Shown here: one piece after another, positions 22,324 to 30,576 of the stretch
Position numbering within the stretch: the stretch's first letter is position 1
How the letters are laid out: each line of letters opens with the position of its first letter
Source: a bacterium
Lineage (GTDB): Bacteria; Spirochaetota; Spirochaetia; Treponematales; Rectinemataceae
Length of the DNA stretch: 34,445 nt
Reading direction: 5' to 3'
Assembly: GCA_021779995.1 (NCBI GenBank)
Contig: JAJXZP010000073.1
Span: 1-34,445 of the forward strand
Notes under the pieces: model-generated
What the model was told of the DNA's origin: nothing
Database searches by the model: none
Seen by the model: only the letters and a program-made list of their open reading frames with translations
Translations under genes and position numbers: made by a program

Positions 22324-24276
22324 ATGCCCTTCCTTCCCGCCCATCCGGAGGATCTCGCCGCCCGCGGCCTTCGCCCCGGCGACCTCGACCTCGTCATCGT
22401 GACCGGCGACGCCTACGTCGACCACTCGTCCTTCGGCTCCACCCTGATCGGCCGCCTGCTGGAGGCCGAGGGCTACGCGGTCGGGATCGTCGCGCGGCCC
22501 GACCCCGACGAGGTCGAGGCCTTCCGCCTCCTCGGCCGGCCGCGGCTGGCCTTCCTCGTCAGCTCGGGCGCCCTCGACTCGATGGTCTCGTCTTACACCG
22601 CCGGCCGCAAGCCCCGCTCCGAGGACGACTACGCCCCCGGCGGCAAACCCGAACTCTGCCTGCGCGGCGACGGCACGATCGGCCCCGGCTGCCGCGCTCG
22701 GCGGCAAGCCCGGCCCGACCGTGCCCTCATCGCCTACTCGACCAAGTGCCGCGAAGCCTACAAGGGCGTCCCGATCGTCGCGGGAGGACTTGAAGCCTCG
22801 CTCCGACGGCTCTCCCATTACGACTACTGGTCCGATTCGGTCCGGCGCTCGGTCCTCCTCGACGCGAAGGCTGACCTCCTCGTCTACGGCATGGCCGAGA
22901 CTGCCATCCTCGAAGTCGTGCGCCGCCTCGCCGCGGGCGCCGGGATCGCCGAGCTGCGCGGCATCCGCGGCACGGCCTGGCGCGCCTCGACCCGGCCCGA
23001 GCTGCCCGAGGCCTCCACGGTCTTCCTGCCTTCCTTCGAGGAGGTCTCGCGCGACAAGGCGGCCTTCGCCGCCTCCTTCAGGACCCAGTACCGGAACACC
23101 GACCCGCATAGCGCCGCGACCCTGGTCGAGGAATCCGACGGCCGCTGGGTAGTCCAGGAGCCGCCGGCCTTTCCCCTGGGCCGGCCCGAGCTCGACCGGA
23201 TCTACGAGCTGCCCTTCGAGCGCGAGGCCCACCCGATGTACCGGAGCTTCGGCGGCGTGCCCGCCCTGGCGGAAGTGCGCTTCTCCCTCGTCTCGAGCCG
23301 AGGCTGTTTCGGAGCCTGCTCGTTCTGCTCGATCACCTTCCACCAGGGGAGGGCGGTCGCCTCGCGGAGCCGCGCCTCGATCGTGAGGGAGGCGCGCCTC
23401 CTGAGCGGCCTTCCGGGCTTCAAGGGCTACCTCCACGACGTGGGCGGCCCCACCGCCAACTTCCGCCGGAGCGCCTGCGCCAAGATGGATCGCGAGGGAG
23501 CCTGCGTAGACCGCCGCTGCCTGGCCCCCGAGCCCTGCCCCCGCCTGGAGCCCGACCACCGCGACTACCTCGAACTCCTGCGCGAGCTGCGCTCCCTCGG
23601 GGGCGTCAAGAAAGTATTCATCCGCTCGGGCCTGCGTTTCGACTACCTGATGCTCGACGGCGACGAGGAGTTCTTCCGCGAGCTGGTGGCGCATCACGTC
23701 TCGGGCCAGCTCAAGGTGGCGCCGGAGCACGTCTCCGACCGGGTCCTCGCCCTGATGGGCAAGCCGGGACGGGCGGTCTACGACGCATTCGCCGCGCGTT
23801 ATGCGGAACTCAATCGCGAGCTGGGCCTGAGGCAGTATCTCGTGCCGTATTTCATCTCCGCGCACCCGGGCTCGGGCCTGCCCGAGGCGATCGAGCTCGC
23901 CGAGTACCTGCGCGACACCGGCTTCGTGCCCGACCAGGTCCAGGACTTCTATCCGACCCCGGGCACGCTCGCGACGGCCATGTACTGGACCGGGACGGAC
24001 CCGCTCTCGCTCGCGGCCGTGCACGTGGCCCGCGGGGAGCGCGAGCGGGCCCTGCAGCGCGCGCTCCTGCAGTTCCGCAAGACCGAGAACCGCGCCCTCG
24101 TGCGCGAGGCCCTCCTGGAGGCGGGGCGAGGCGATCTCATCGGCCGCGGCCCCCGCTGCCTCGTGCCCCCGGAGGCTGTCCGGGAATCCCCGGGGGCTCC
24201 TGGACGGCCGATCGCGGCGGCTAGGCGCAGCCGAAGCGCTCGTCGCCCGCCTGGGGATCGATGCCGGGGCGCGTGA
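22324..24276 (+). CDS. ygiQ: YgiQ-family radical SAM protein
   Basis: 650 residues, somewhat shorter than the E. coli relative. Seen: an N-terminal B12-binding-like region with TGDAYVDHSSFG and IVAGGLEASLRRLSHYDYWS, the radical SAM motif SRGCFGACSFCSITFHQGR (C328, C332, C335) that holds a [4Fe-4S] cluster, and the family blocks LHDVGGPTANF, KVAPEHVSDRVL and PDQVQDFYPTPGTLATAMYW. Extra Cys near KMDREGACVDRRC are also typical. Known: YgiQ proteins (UPF0313) are widespread and their reaction is not established. The last ~56 bp overlap the convergent TIGR02757 gene, and the Arg-rich tail (RSRSARRPPGD) is likely not structured. The start fits the family N-terminus MPFLP. Confidence 0.95.
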   Translation: MPFLPAHPEDLAARGLRPGDLDLVIVTGDAYVDHSSFGSTLIGRLLEAEGYAVGIVARPDPDEVEAFRLLGRPRLAFLVSSGALDSMVSSYTAGRKPRSEDDYAPGGKPELCLRGDGTIGPGCRARRQARPDRALIAYSTKCREAYKGVPIVAGGLEASLRRLSHYDYWSDSVRRSVLLDAKADLLVYGMAETAILEVVRRLAAGAGIAELRGIRGTAWRASTRPELPEASTVFLPSFEEVSRDKAAFAASFRTQYRNTDPHSAATLVEESDGRWVVQEPPAFPLGRPELDRIYELPFEREAHPMYRSFGGVPALAEVRFSLVSSRGCFGACSFCSITFHQGRAVASRSRASIVREARLLSGLPGFKGYLHDVGGPTANFRRSACAKMDREGACVDRRCLAPEPCPRLEPDHRDYLELLRELRSLGGVKKVFIRSGLRFDYLMLDGDEEFFRELVAHHVSGQLKVAPEHVSDRVLALMGKPGRAVYDAFAARYAELNRELGLRQYLVPYFISAHPGSGLPEAIELAEYLRDTGFVPDQVQDFYPTPGTLATAMYWTGTDPLSLAAVHVARGERERALQRALLQFRKTENRALVREALLEAGRGDLIGRGPRCLVPPEAVRESPGAPGRPIAAARRSRSARRPPGDRCRGA

Positions 24277-25213
24277 GCGCGAAGTCGTACTTCACGGGGT
24301 CCTCGGGGGCGTAGAGACGGAAGGCGGCCGTCACCGCGAGCGCGTTCCTCAAGTTGGCGTTGGGCGAGCCGAGGAACCCGAGCCGGTCGGTGCAGACCCG
24401 CAGCATGTGGAGATCGAGCGGCACCACGAGCCGCGCCCTGTCCACCCTGTTCCAGCCGCCCGGATCGACGGCGTCGCGCCTGACCATCCACCGCATGAAA
24501 AGGAAGAGCCGCTTGCAGGCGCTGCCCCGCGCGGTATCGGGCAGGAGGTTCCCGCGCGGCGGTGCCCCGTCGCCGTTCGCTCCACGGGCGAGGACTCGCA
24601 GGGCGCCTGCGAATCGCGAGAGGGCGGCGACGATGTCCTCTCCTCCGGGATCGCCGCGGACGAAGAGTTCCTCGAGCGAGCCGAACTCGGAGCGCGCCCG
24701 CTTCGCCGCGACGAGGATGGCCGTCAGGTCCCGCGGAAAGCAGAAACGGTACTGGAAGCCGGACCAGGCCTCCGCGATCCCGCGTTCGCCCATCGCGTCG
24801 AGGGCGCGGGCGGGTCCCGATCCGAGCGGAGCCAGGGCCTCCCGGCAGGCTCGCATGATGAGGTCGACCGATCCGAAGGCGAGGGTCGAGCAGACGAGGG
24901 CCGCGAGTTCGCGGTCGGCCGGATCCTCGTATTCCTTGACCACGGCCAGCGGATCCCGACGCAGCCGTTGACCGACGTTGCAGGCGGAATAGATGTCCTC
25001 GAGAAAGGCGGCGAGGCCGGGGTCGCGGGCCGGGGAGTCGGATCGCTGCCGGCGAGCGCGTACCGGCGAGTCGGGCCGGGCCGGGCCGGCGGCGCGGTCG
25101 ATCCCGGCGGCGCGAGCCGCCTGAGCCGGCCGGCTCGTCCCGGCGGAACGGCTCGTCCTGGCGGAACGGTCGATCCTGGCGGCGGGGCCGCGCTCTCCGC
25201 GGCGGCCGCTCAT
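24221..25213 (-). CDS. TIGR02757-family protein with repeat-bearing N-terminal extension
   Basis: 330 residues as annotated. The conserved family part spans about residues 68-330 and shows CNVGQRLRRDPLAVVKEYEDPADRE, ELAALVCSTLAFGSVDLIM, LFLFMRWMVRRDAVDPGGW, VVPLDLHMLRVC and PVKYDFALTRPGI. Known: the family occurs in spirochaetes, Bacteroidetes and others, looks all-helical (helix-hairpin-helix, possibly DNA-related), and has no proven function. Seen: residues 1-65 are Arg/Ala/Ser-rich and built from 18-bp DNA repeats, so they are probably disordered. The ATG overlaps the TPR gene stop (ATGA), which supports this start over one nearer the domain. The gene is third in the leftward envelope operon. 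Confidence 0.85.
   Translation of the reverse strand: MSGRRGERGPAARIDRSARTSRSAGTSRPAQAARAAGIDRAAGPARPDSPVRARRQRSDSPARDPGLAAFLEDIYSACNVGQRLRRDPLAVVKEYEDPADRELAALVCSTLAFGSVDLIMRACREALAPLGSGPARALDAMGERGIAEAWSGFQYRFCFPRDLTAILVAAKRARSEFGSLEELFVRGDPGGEDIVAALSRFAGALRVLARGANGDGAPPRGNLLPDTARGSACKRLFLFMRWMVRRDAVDPGGWNRVDRARLVVPLDLHMLRVCTDRLGFLGSPNANLRNALAVTAAFRLYAPEDPVKYDFALTRPGIDPQAGDERFGCA
25132..25185 (-). repeat. 18-bp tandem repeats in the TIGR02757 gene N-terminus
   Basis: Three adjacent 18-bp units: GGCTCGTCCCGGCGGAAC (25132), its one-base variant (25150) and GGTCGATCCTGGCGGCGG (25168). A further related copy lies at 25096-25113. In frame they encode hexapeptides such as GTSRPA, RTSRSA and RIDRSA. 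Confidence 0.85.
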
Positions 25214-27219
25214 CGCGGGACCGCTCCGTCGAGTTCGCTTTGCCGCCGCAGCAGGTCGGGGTTGCCGGGATCCAGGGTCAGGGCCTGCCGGAGATAGAAC
25301 CTGGCCCTGTTGAGGTCCTTGCGCCGGAAAAGGATATCGTACATCGCCGCCAGGGCCTCGGGATTGTCCGCGTTTTCGATGAGGGCGGTGCGGAGCAGGG
25401 CGAGCGCCGATTCGTCGCTCTTCTGCAGGCGGCTCTGGAGATAGTAGAGCGAGGACCGGAAGGCGGGCGAGGTCGCGTTCGGGAGGAGCCGGGCGATGAG
25501 GTCCTGGGCGGCCTTGTCCTCGCCGCTTCCGATGAGGGCGCGGAGATAGGCCTCGGCGGCGGCGCTCGAGTCGGGACGTTCGCGCCGCCACGTCTCCGCG
25601 TGGGCCAGGGCCGCGGCCCAATCGCCCGACTTGCGCAGCACGGTCGATTCGAGCGCCCGATCGGGGAAACTGCCCAGGCTCACCGCCCGGTGAAGGTAGG
25701 TGGCGGCCAAGTCCCACTGGTAATGCGCCGCCGCATCGAGGGTGAGGAGCCGCGCCGCCTCGAAGCCGGCCACCCTGAGGGCCGCGGCGCGAAGGGGACT
25801 CCGCTCGGCTTTGCTCTGCGCTTGAGCGTTCTGGGCCGGGGCCGGCTGAGCCGGGGCGCTCGCCCCGGGGCCCTCGTTCGGCGTCGTGAGCTCGTAGGCG
25901 CGCACGGCGAGACCGTGGGCCTCGCCGAATCCCGAGGCCGGACCGTCGTACAGGAGACGGGCGGCCGCGACGAGAAGCTCGGGATCGTTGGGGTAGAGCT
26001 CCAGCCCCCGGCGGGCCCAGCGCAACGCCTCTTCGCGGCTGCGCATCCCCTCGGCGGCGAGGCAGCGCAGCAGCAGGTACAGGCGGTTCGAGGGGTCCAC
26101 GGTGCCGTAGGCATCGAGCAGGGGAATGGCCTGGCGGTAGGCCTTGTCGCGGACGAGCAGGTGCGCCCGGATGAGGATGAGCCGAGAGTCCTGCGGGTCG
26201 TCCACCAGGACCTGGGCGATATATCGCGAAGCCTCGGCGAAGTAGGCATTTTCGTAGAGGGCCTGACCGTACGCCCGCATGAAACTCGGAAGGCGGTCGA
26301 GCTCCGCGGCCCGGGGTTCGAGCTCGGCGAGCGCCGATATGGGCCGGCCCAGGGCGAGCAGGGCGCGCCCCAGGCCGATGGTCGCGGGCCATACGTCGGG
26401 CGCCGTGTCGAGCACGCGGCGATACCGCTCGAGCGCTCCCTGCCAGTCGAATCGCCGCTCGGCGTCGATCCCGAGCGCCAGGTCGGGAAGAATGGAAGGG
26501 ATGCCGAGCTGGGCGAACCTGTCCAAGGCGTTCTGCGCCTGCCGGGCCGCTTCCCGCGAATCGGCGGCGAAGATCGCAAGCGCGGGGATGAGCTCGCCCA
26601 AGGCCGTGCCCGCCACCTCGGGCGGCGGCGTCAAGGTCTGTCCCGCCGCAGCCGCGACGAAAAGCTTGAGATCGGGCGCGAACATGGATGGCAGGGGCGA
26701 GGCGGCCGAATCGGCGCGAGAAGCTCCCGTCGCCGCCGGCGTCGAACCGTCGGAAACGGCCGGAGCCGGCGATGCGCCCGCGCGCGCCGGAACTCCGCCG
26801 CTCCGGCGAGGATCCGGATAGATGAGCGACTCGAAGGAATCTATCAGCGAGGCGAGGTCACGGCGCTCTTCGGGGCGGAAGGCGTTCGCGGACTTCAGCT
26901 CCCGACGGGCGGCGGCCAGGGAATCGGGCGATCCGAAGGCTATTTCCGCCTCGAGCCGATCTCGTTCGGCCTTGGTCCTGGCGAGCACCGAAGGTGCCGC
27001 GGTCTTGAGAGCGATCCCGGGAAGGGCCGGGGCGGAAGGGGGGCCGGGCTTCGGGGCGGTCGGCGGCGGTTTCGCGGCCGTCGGGGGCGCGGTCGGCTTC
27101 GCGACGCCCGCGGGCCGGGTCGTGGCGCAGGAGACGATCAGCGCCATCGTTGCCGCGAGGATGGCGAGACGGCGCGCCACATCGCGCGGCCCATGCCGCC
27201 GCGCCCGGCCGGAAATCAT
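25210..27219 (-). CDS. TPR-repeat lipoprotein
   Basis: 669 residues. Seen: a lipoprotein signal (Arg-rich start, hydrophobic core, lipobox LIVSC, Cys about residue 31), a Pro/Ala/Lys-rich linker (about 35-75), a coiled stretch with ERDRLEAEIAF, then many helical pairs of TPR type from about 230 to the end, for example YRRVLDTAPDVWPATIGLGRALL, ALRWARRGLELYPNDPELLVAAARL and YLRQALTLDPGNPDLL. A low-complexity Gln/Ala/Pro insert lies near 450. The frame is open for a long way upstream across other genes, but the ATG at 27219 overlaps the stop of the membrane protein gene (ATGA) and gives a proper lipobox. Inference: a periplasmic scaffold for envelope proteins. The partners are unknown. Confidence 0.88.
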   Translation of the reverse strand: MISGRARRHGPRDVARRLAILAATMALIVSCATTRPAGVAKPTAPPTAAKPPPTAPKPGPPSAPALPGIALKTAAPSVLARTKAERDRLEAEIAFGSPDSLAAARRELKSANAFRPEERRDLASLIDSFESLIYPDPRRSGGVPARAGASPAPAVSDGSTPAATGASRADSAASPLPSMFAPDLKLFVAAAAGQTLTPPPEVAGTALGELIPALAIFAADSREAARQAQNALDRFAQLGIPSILPDLALGIDAERRFDWQGALERYRRVLDTAPDVWPATIGLGRALLALGRPISALAELEPRAAELDRLPSFMRAYGQALYENAYFAEASRYIAQVLVDDPQDSRLILIRAHLLVRDKAYRQAIPLLDAYGTVDPSNRLYLLLRCLAAEGMRSREEALRWARRGLELYPNDPELLVAAARLLYDGPASGFGEAHGLAVRAYELTTPNEGPGASAPAQPAPAQNAQAQSKAERSPLRAAALRVAGFEAARLLTLDAAAHYQWDLAATYLHRAVSLGSFPDRALESTVLRKSGDWAAALAHAETWRRERPDSSAAAEAYLRALIGSGEDKAAQDLIARLLPNATSPAFRSSLYYLQSRLQKSDESALALLRTALIENADNPEALAAMYDILFRRKDLNRARFYLRQALTLDPGNPDLLRRQSELDGAVPR

Positions 27220-27821
27220 TCTTCGTCGGCAGGATCGTCGTCGGACGAGCGCGGCTTGCCCCCGCCCTTGCTCTCGTCGCGGCCGTGACGCCCCGTCGTC
27301 GAGCGCCGTCCGTAGCCGTAGGCCGCGAATAGCGCCAAGCCCCCGGCGATGAGGAGACTCGGCCACCAGGTGACGACGAAGTGCCGGAAGCTTATATCTA
27401 TGAACTTGAACGAGAATAGCGAAAAAACGATGCCGAGAAAAAGGAAGCACAGCGAGGTCGTCATGAAGCCGGGGCGCAGCCGTTTCCAGCGTCGCAGGCC
27501 GGTCAACAAACCGGTGGCCCCGGAGGCCACCATGACGAGGGGCCAGGCCTCGCGGAGCGTCCATCCGACCAGATGCGAGACAATCGACAACATGCCGGTA
27601 AGGACGAAAAGAATTCCGCCGAAAAAGAAATAGTCGGACGCTCCGCGCACGAGAGCGAAATAACCGAGCGTCCCGCCGACGGCCATGACGAGAACGGGCC
27701 AGAGGCGATCGCCCACGGGGACGGCCGCCGTCGTGTACAACAGGAGTCCGACTCCCGCCAGTACCGCCGCCAGGGCGGAAATGAAGAGAATATCCTCGGA
27801 CCGGGAGCGTCGTCGTTTCAT
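27216..27821 (-). CDS. LiaI/LiaF-like multi-pass membrane protein (DUF5668 type)
   Basis: 201 residues. Seen: about six membrane segments arranged as three similar hairpins, each with a Trp-Pro motif: LWPVLVMAVGGTLGY (about 41), AWPLVMVASGATGLL (about 93) and WWPSLLIAGGLALFAAYGY (about 150). The C-terminal tail is charged (ending DDDPADEE). Known: this WPxLLIxxG pattern marks the LiaI/LiaF-like transmembrane family, which in Firmicutes is tied to envelope-stress sensing. No LiaF C-terminal domain follows here. It is first gene of a coupled three-gene operon. No Shine-Dalgarno precedes the ATG, and the -10 box ends 9 nt before it, so the mRNA is probably leaderless. The function here is inferred only. 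Confidence 0.8.
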   Translation of the reverse strand: MKRRRSRSEDILFISALAAVLAGVGLLLYTTAAVPVGDRLWPVLVMAVGGTLGYFALVRGASDYFFFGGILFVLTGMLSIVSHLVGWTLREAWPLVMVASGATGLLTGLRRWKRLRPGFMTTSLCFLFLGIVFSLFSFKFIDISFRHFVVTWWPSLLIAGGLALFAAYGYGRRSTTGRHGRDESKGGGKPRSSDDDPADEE

Positions 27822-27830
27822 GCAGTCTAG

Positions 27831-27859
27831 ATTCTAGCGGAATGGCCCGAGCTTGCCAA
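27831..27859 (-). promoter_or_regulatory. Promoter of the leftward envelope operon
   Basis: On the minus strand TTGGCA (27859-27854, 5 of 6) and TAGAAT (27836-27831, 5 of 6) are 17 bp apart. Transcription should start about 3 nt before the ATG at 27821. The -35 box overlaps that of the divergent promoter. The -10 box lies in an 11-bp palindrome CTAGATTCTAG. Confidence 0.75.
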
Positions 27860-27882
27860 TGGAAAAGCCAGCGTGCTATCAT
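27853..27882 (+). promoter_or_regulatory. Promoter of the rightward envelope operon
   Basis: TTGCCA (27853-27858, 5 of 6) and TATCAT (27877-27882, 4 of 6) are 18 bp apart, and the -10 box ends 6 nt before the ATG at 27889. Its -35 box shares five of six bases with the leftward promoter, read on the other strand. Confidence 0.7.
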
Positions 27883-27888
27883 GTCGCC

Positions 27889-29049
27889 ATGGCGACACGG
27901 CGAAGCGCCACTCGCGCTTTCATCGCGGCCCTCCTCGTCGCCGCGGTCGCCTCCCTCTGCGCGGCGAGTCTCGCTTCCTGCGAGTCGCCGCACGGGGCCT
28001 TCGTGACCGGGACGAGCGACGACCGGCGTCAACTGCGGGAGCTCTTCGACCTCCTGGACACGACGCACTCGGACCCGGTCGAGCGCTTCGCGATCGTCAG
28101 GCAGATATCCTCCAAGCTCCTCGCCCAGCGCGAGTATGGCCGCCTCGCGGCCTTTCTCACGTCGCTGGCGGGCGAAGTCCCGGCGACCGTCAAGAACGCA
28201 GGCGAAGCGGCGCGCCCCAACGATGCCGGGGCCGCGAAAGGGGCCCTCGGCGCGGGGCCTCCCGGCGATCCGTACGCGGCCTGGTATCTTTTCACGGCGG
28301 CCTACGCCTATGAACTGCAGGGTTCGGCTCCCATCGCCGCGCTCTACTACGACCGGATCGTGAAGAATTGGCCCGATCTCATCGTCGACGGCCGGTCGAT
28401 CCACTTCGAATGCCTCTCGCGCCTCGTCGAGATCGTGAACTCTCCGGAGCGGCGCATCGAATACTATCAGGACATGATCGCCCGCTACTCCGACCGCGTC
28501 GACATGGGCCGCGTCCTGTTCCTCCTGGGCAAGGAATACGAAAAGGTCGGAGACTGGGATCTCGCCATCAAGACCTACGCCAAATTCCTGCCATATTTCA
28601 CCACGACGATCCCGGGCTATCCCGACGCCTATCAATATGCCCGCAATATGGTCGATTTCTACAACAGCCCCAAGGACTGGACCTACGAAGACCTCCAGGT
28701 TCTCGTAGCCAAGATCAAGGCCGCCCTGGCCGCCGGCGATCCGGTCAAGCTCCTCAGGTACCGGGCCAAGGTCAATTTCTTCGCCGTCGATTGGCATAAG
28801 GACGAATCGGAGGTCAACAGCCAAGCCCTCTTCGATTTCAGTCCCTTCATGGCGGGAGGCCGCATCTTCGCCGCCGACCGGCTCGATCCGGCTTCGAGTT
28901 CGCGGAAAGCCTACCTCAAGACCTGGGGATGGACGGAGCGGATATCGACCTGGTACCTCTATTTCCGGAAGATATACTTCCCCGCCGATCCCGAGATTCA
29001 CGGCCGATGGGAATGGGCGGGCATCTATTTCGGGGAGAAATCGCGATGA
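27889..29049 (+). CDS. Lipoprotein with TPR-like helical repeats
   Basis: 386 residues. Seen: a lipoprotein signal with lipobox SLASC (Cys about residue 31), then alpha-helical repeats: SAPIAALYYDRIVKNWPDLI, ERRIEYYQDMIARYSDRVDM and DWDLAIKTYAKFLPYFTTT fit loose TPR units. The C-terminal third (DFSPFMAGGRIFAADRLD, then WTERISTWYLYFRKIYFPADP and GRWEWAGIYFGEK) is aromatic-rich and looks like a separate domain that I do not recognise. The frame is open to 27853, but the ATG at 27889 gives a normal signal peptide and sits right after a -10 box. Its stop overlaps the lytic transglycosylase start (ATGA), so the two likely act together on the cell wall. Confidence 0.83.
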   Translation: MATRRSATRAFIAALLVAAVASLCAASLASCESPHGAFVTGTSDDRRQLRELFDLLDTTHSDPVERFAIVRQISSKLLAQREYGRLAAFLTSLAGEVPATVKNAGEAARPNDAGAAKGALGAGPPGDPYAAWYLFTAAYAYELQGSAPIAALYYDRIVKNWPDLIVDGRSIHFECLSRLVEIVNSPERRIEYYQDMIARYSDRVDMGRVLFLLGKEYEKVGDWDLAIKTYAKFLPYFTTTIPGYPDAYQYARNMVDFYNSPKDWTYEDLQVLVAKIKAALAAGDPVKLLRYRAKVNFFAVDWHKDESEVNSQALFDFSPFMAGGRIFAADRLDPASSSRKAYLKTWGWTERISTWYLYFRKIYFPADPEIHGRWEWAGIYFGEKSR

Positions 29050-30572
29050 AGGCTCGTCTGTGCATCGTTTCGATGGCATTCTCGGCGATTTTCTGCGGCG
29101 GCGCGGTCCGGGCCTGGTCGGCCGACACCGCGACCCCGGCCGCGGATCAGACGCCCATCGAGCGAAACGCCGCTTCCTTCGCTTCCGCCCCGGCCGCCCC
29201 CGCGACGCAGGTCTCCGCGGCATTAGTCCCCGCGCCCGCCCCATCGGCTTCCGCCTCCACAGCGGCTCCCGCCTCGGTGACGCCCCCGGCCCCCGGCCCC
29301 GCGACACCGCCCGCCGCGGCTCCCGAAATGCGGCCGCGGCGACAGGTGCGGAGCGCGGCCCCGCCCTGGGGCCCGGCGGGGCCGCCCCTCCAGAGCCTCG
29401 CCCCGGAGCCCTGCTACGGCATAGCCATGCCCTGGGACGAGAGGAGCTTCGAGTCCTTCCGCGCCTCGTACTTAAGTCCCGACGGCAAGAAATGGCTCGA
29501 GGCCGTCATGGAGCGCGCCCGCCCCTACTTCGCCTACATATCGGACCGGCTTCGCTACTACAACCTGCCGGAGGAACTCGCCTTCCTTCCCGTGGTGGAG
29601 TCCGAGTACTCGCCCAAGGCCGTGTCCAAGAGCGGGGCCGCGGGCCTGTGGCAGTTCATGCGCAACTCGATCGCCGGCTACGGCATCCGCATCGACGATT
29701 GGGTGGACGAGCGCCGCGACTTCATGAAAAGCTCCGACGGCGCCCTGCGCAAGCTGGCCGACAACTACGCCGAGTTCGGCGACTGGGACCTCGCCGTGGC
29801 GGCCTTCAACGCCGGCGACGGCGCCGTGGCCCGCGCCCTGTTCCGCGCCAAGAAAGAGGGCATCGTCGCCCCGGACTACTGGGATCTCAGGGCGCGGGGT
29901 CTCCTCCCCGTCGAGACGGCATCCTACGTCCCCAAATTCCTGGCGATAGCCTCGATCTTGCGCTATCCCGGCCGCTTCGGCCTCAGCCTGTCCTGGGATT
30001 CGCCGCCCGAATGGGAGGCTATCGAGCCCGGCCGCCCCGTCGACCTGGCGATACTCGCCAAGGCCGCCGGCATCGACCTCGGCGTCCTGCGTCAAGCCAA
30101 CCCCGAGCTGCGCTACGGCGTCACCCCGCCCTCGGAGAGCTACCGGCTCAAGGTGCCCGCCGACGACGCCGATTCGGTCAAGGCGGTGCTCGACGACAAG
30201 AGCCTGGCTCTCGTCCGCTACTACCTCCACACGGTGCGCTCCGGCGACACGCTGTCGGCCCTTTCCCGCGATTACGGCGCGCCTATTTCGACCATTCTCC
30301 AGTCCAACCCCGGCCTGCGCGCCGACCTCTTGCGCATCGGCCAGGTCATCGTCGTGCCGGCGCTCCGGAACGCGCCCCCTCCGCCGCCTCCTCCGCCGCC
30401 GCGCGACAATCTCGCCTTCTCGGGCAGCTACACGGTCGTGAAGGGCGACACCCTCTGGAGCATATCCCTGCGCTACGACATCCAGCCGGAAGTTCTCGCC
30501 GAGCGGAACGGACTCGGCATAGACAGCATGATTCGCGAAGGCATGACGCTTCGCGTGCCGATAGTGAATTAA
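29046..30572 (+). CDS. MltD-like lytic transglycosylase with two LysM domains
   Basis: Cleaves peptidoglycan glycan strands in the periplasm; 508 residues. Seen: signal peptide (cleavage near AWSA, residue 25), an Ala/Pro-rich linker (about 40-115), an SLT catalytic domain (about 150-310) with PVVESEYSPKAVSKSGAAGL (catalytic Glu about 185), LWQFM and VAAFNAGDGAV, and a degenerate LysM-like stretch (about 325-375). Two LysM domains follow (YYLHTVRSGDTLSALSRDYG, about 392-438; YTVVKGDTLWSISLRYDIQ, about 462-506), joined by nine prolines. This is the MltD layout. The usual AAYNAG is AAFNAG. It lacks an obvious lipobox, unlike E. coli MltD. It is second gene of the rightward envelope operon. The frame is open upstream inside the previous gene; the ATG at 29046 is set by the ATGA overlap. 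Confidence 0.92.
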   Translation: MKARLCIVSMAFSAIFCGGAVRAWSADTATPAADQTPIERNAASFASAPAAPATQVSAALVPAPAPSASASTAAPASVTPPAPGPATPPAAAPEMRPRRQVRSAAPPWGPAGPPLQSLAPEPCYGIAMPWDERSFESFRASYLSPDGKKWLEAVMERARPYFAYISDRLRYYNLPEELAFLPVVESEYSPKAVSKSGAAGLWQFMRNSIAGYGIRIDDWVDERRDFMKSSDGALRKLADNYAEFGDWDLAVAAFNAGDGAVARALFRAKKEGIVAPDYWDLRARGLLPVETASYVPKFLAIASILRYPGRFGLSLSWDSPPEWEAIEPGRPVDLAILAKAAGIDLGVLRQANPELRYGVTPPSESYRLKVPADDADSVKAVLDDKSLALVRYYLHTVRSGDTLSALSRDYGAPISTILQSNPGLRADLLRIGQVIVVPALRNAPPPPPPPPPRDNLAFSGSYTVVKGDTLWSISLRYDIQPEVLAERNGLGIDSMIREGMTLRVPIVN

Positions 30573-30576
30573 AGCC

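Noticed and set aside
22177-24024. Extension of the endonuclease-like frame across ygiQ on the other strand
   Set aside because: The frame is open only because of GC bias; the family length and the membrane anchor fix the start at 22176.
27220-29307. Extension of the TPR lipoprotein frame over about 700 further codons upstream
   Set aside because: It runs over the LiaI-like gene and antisense to the rightward operon. The lipobox and ATGA overlap fix the start at 27219.
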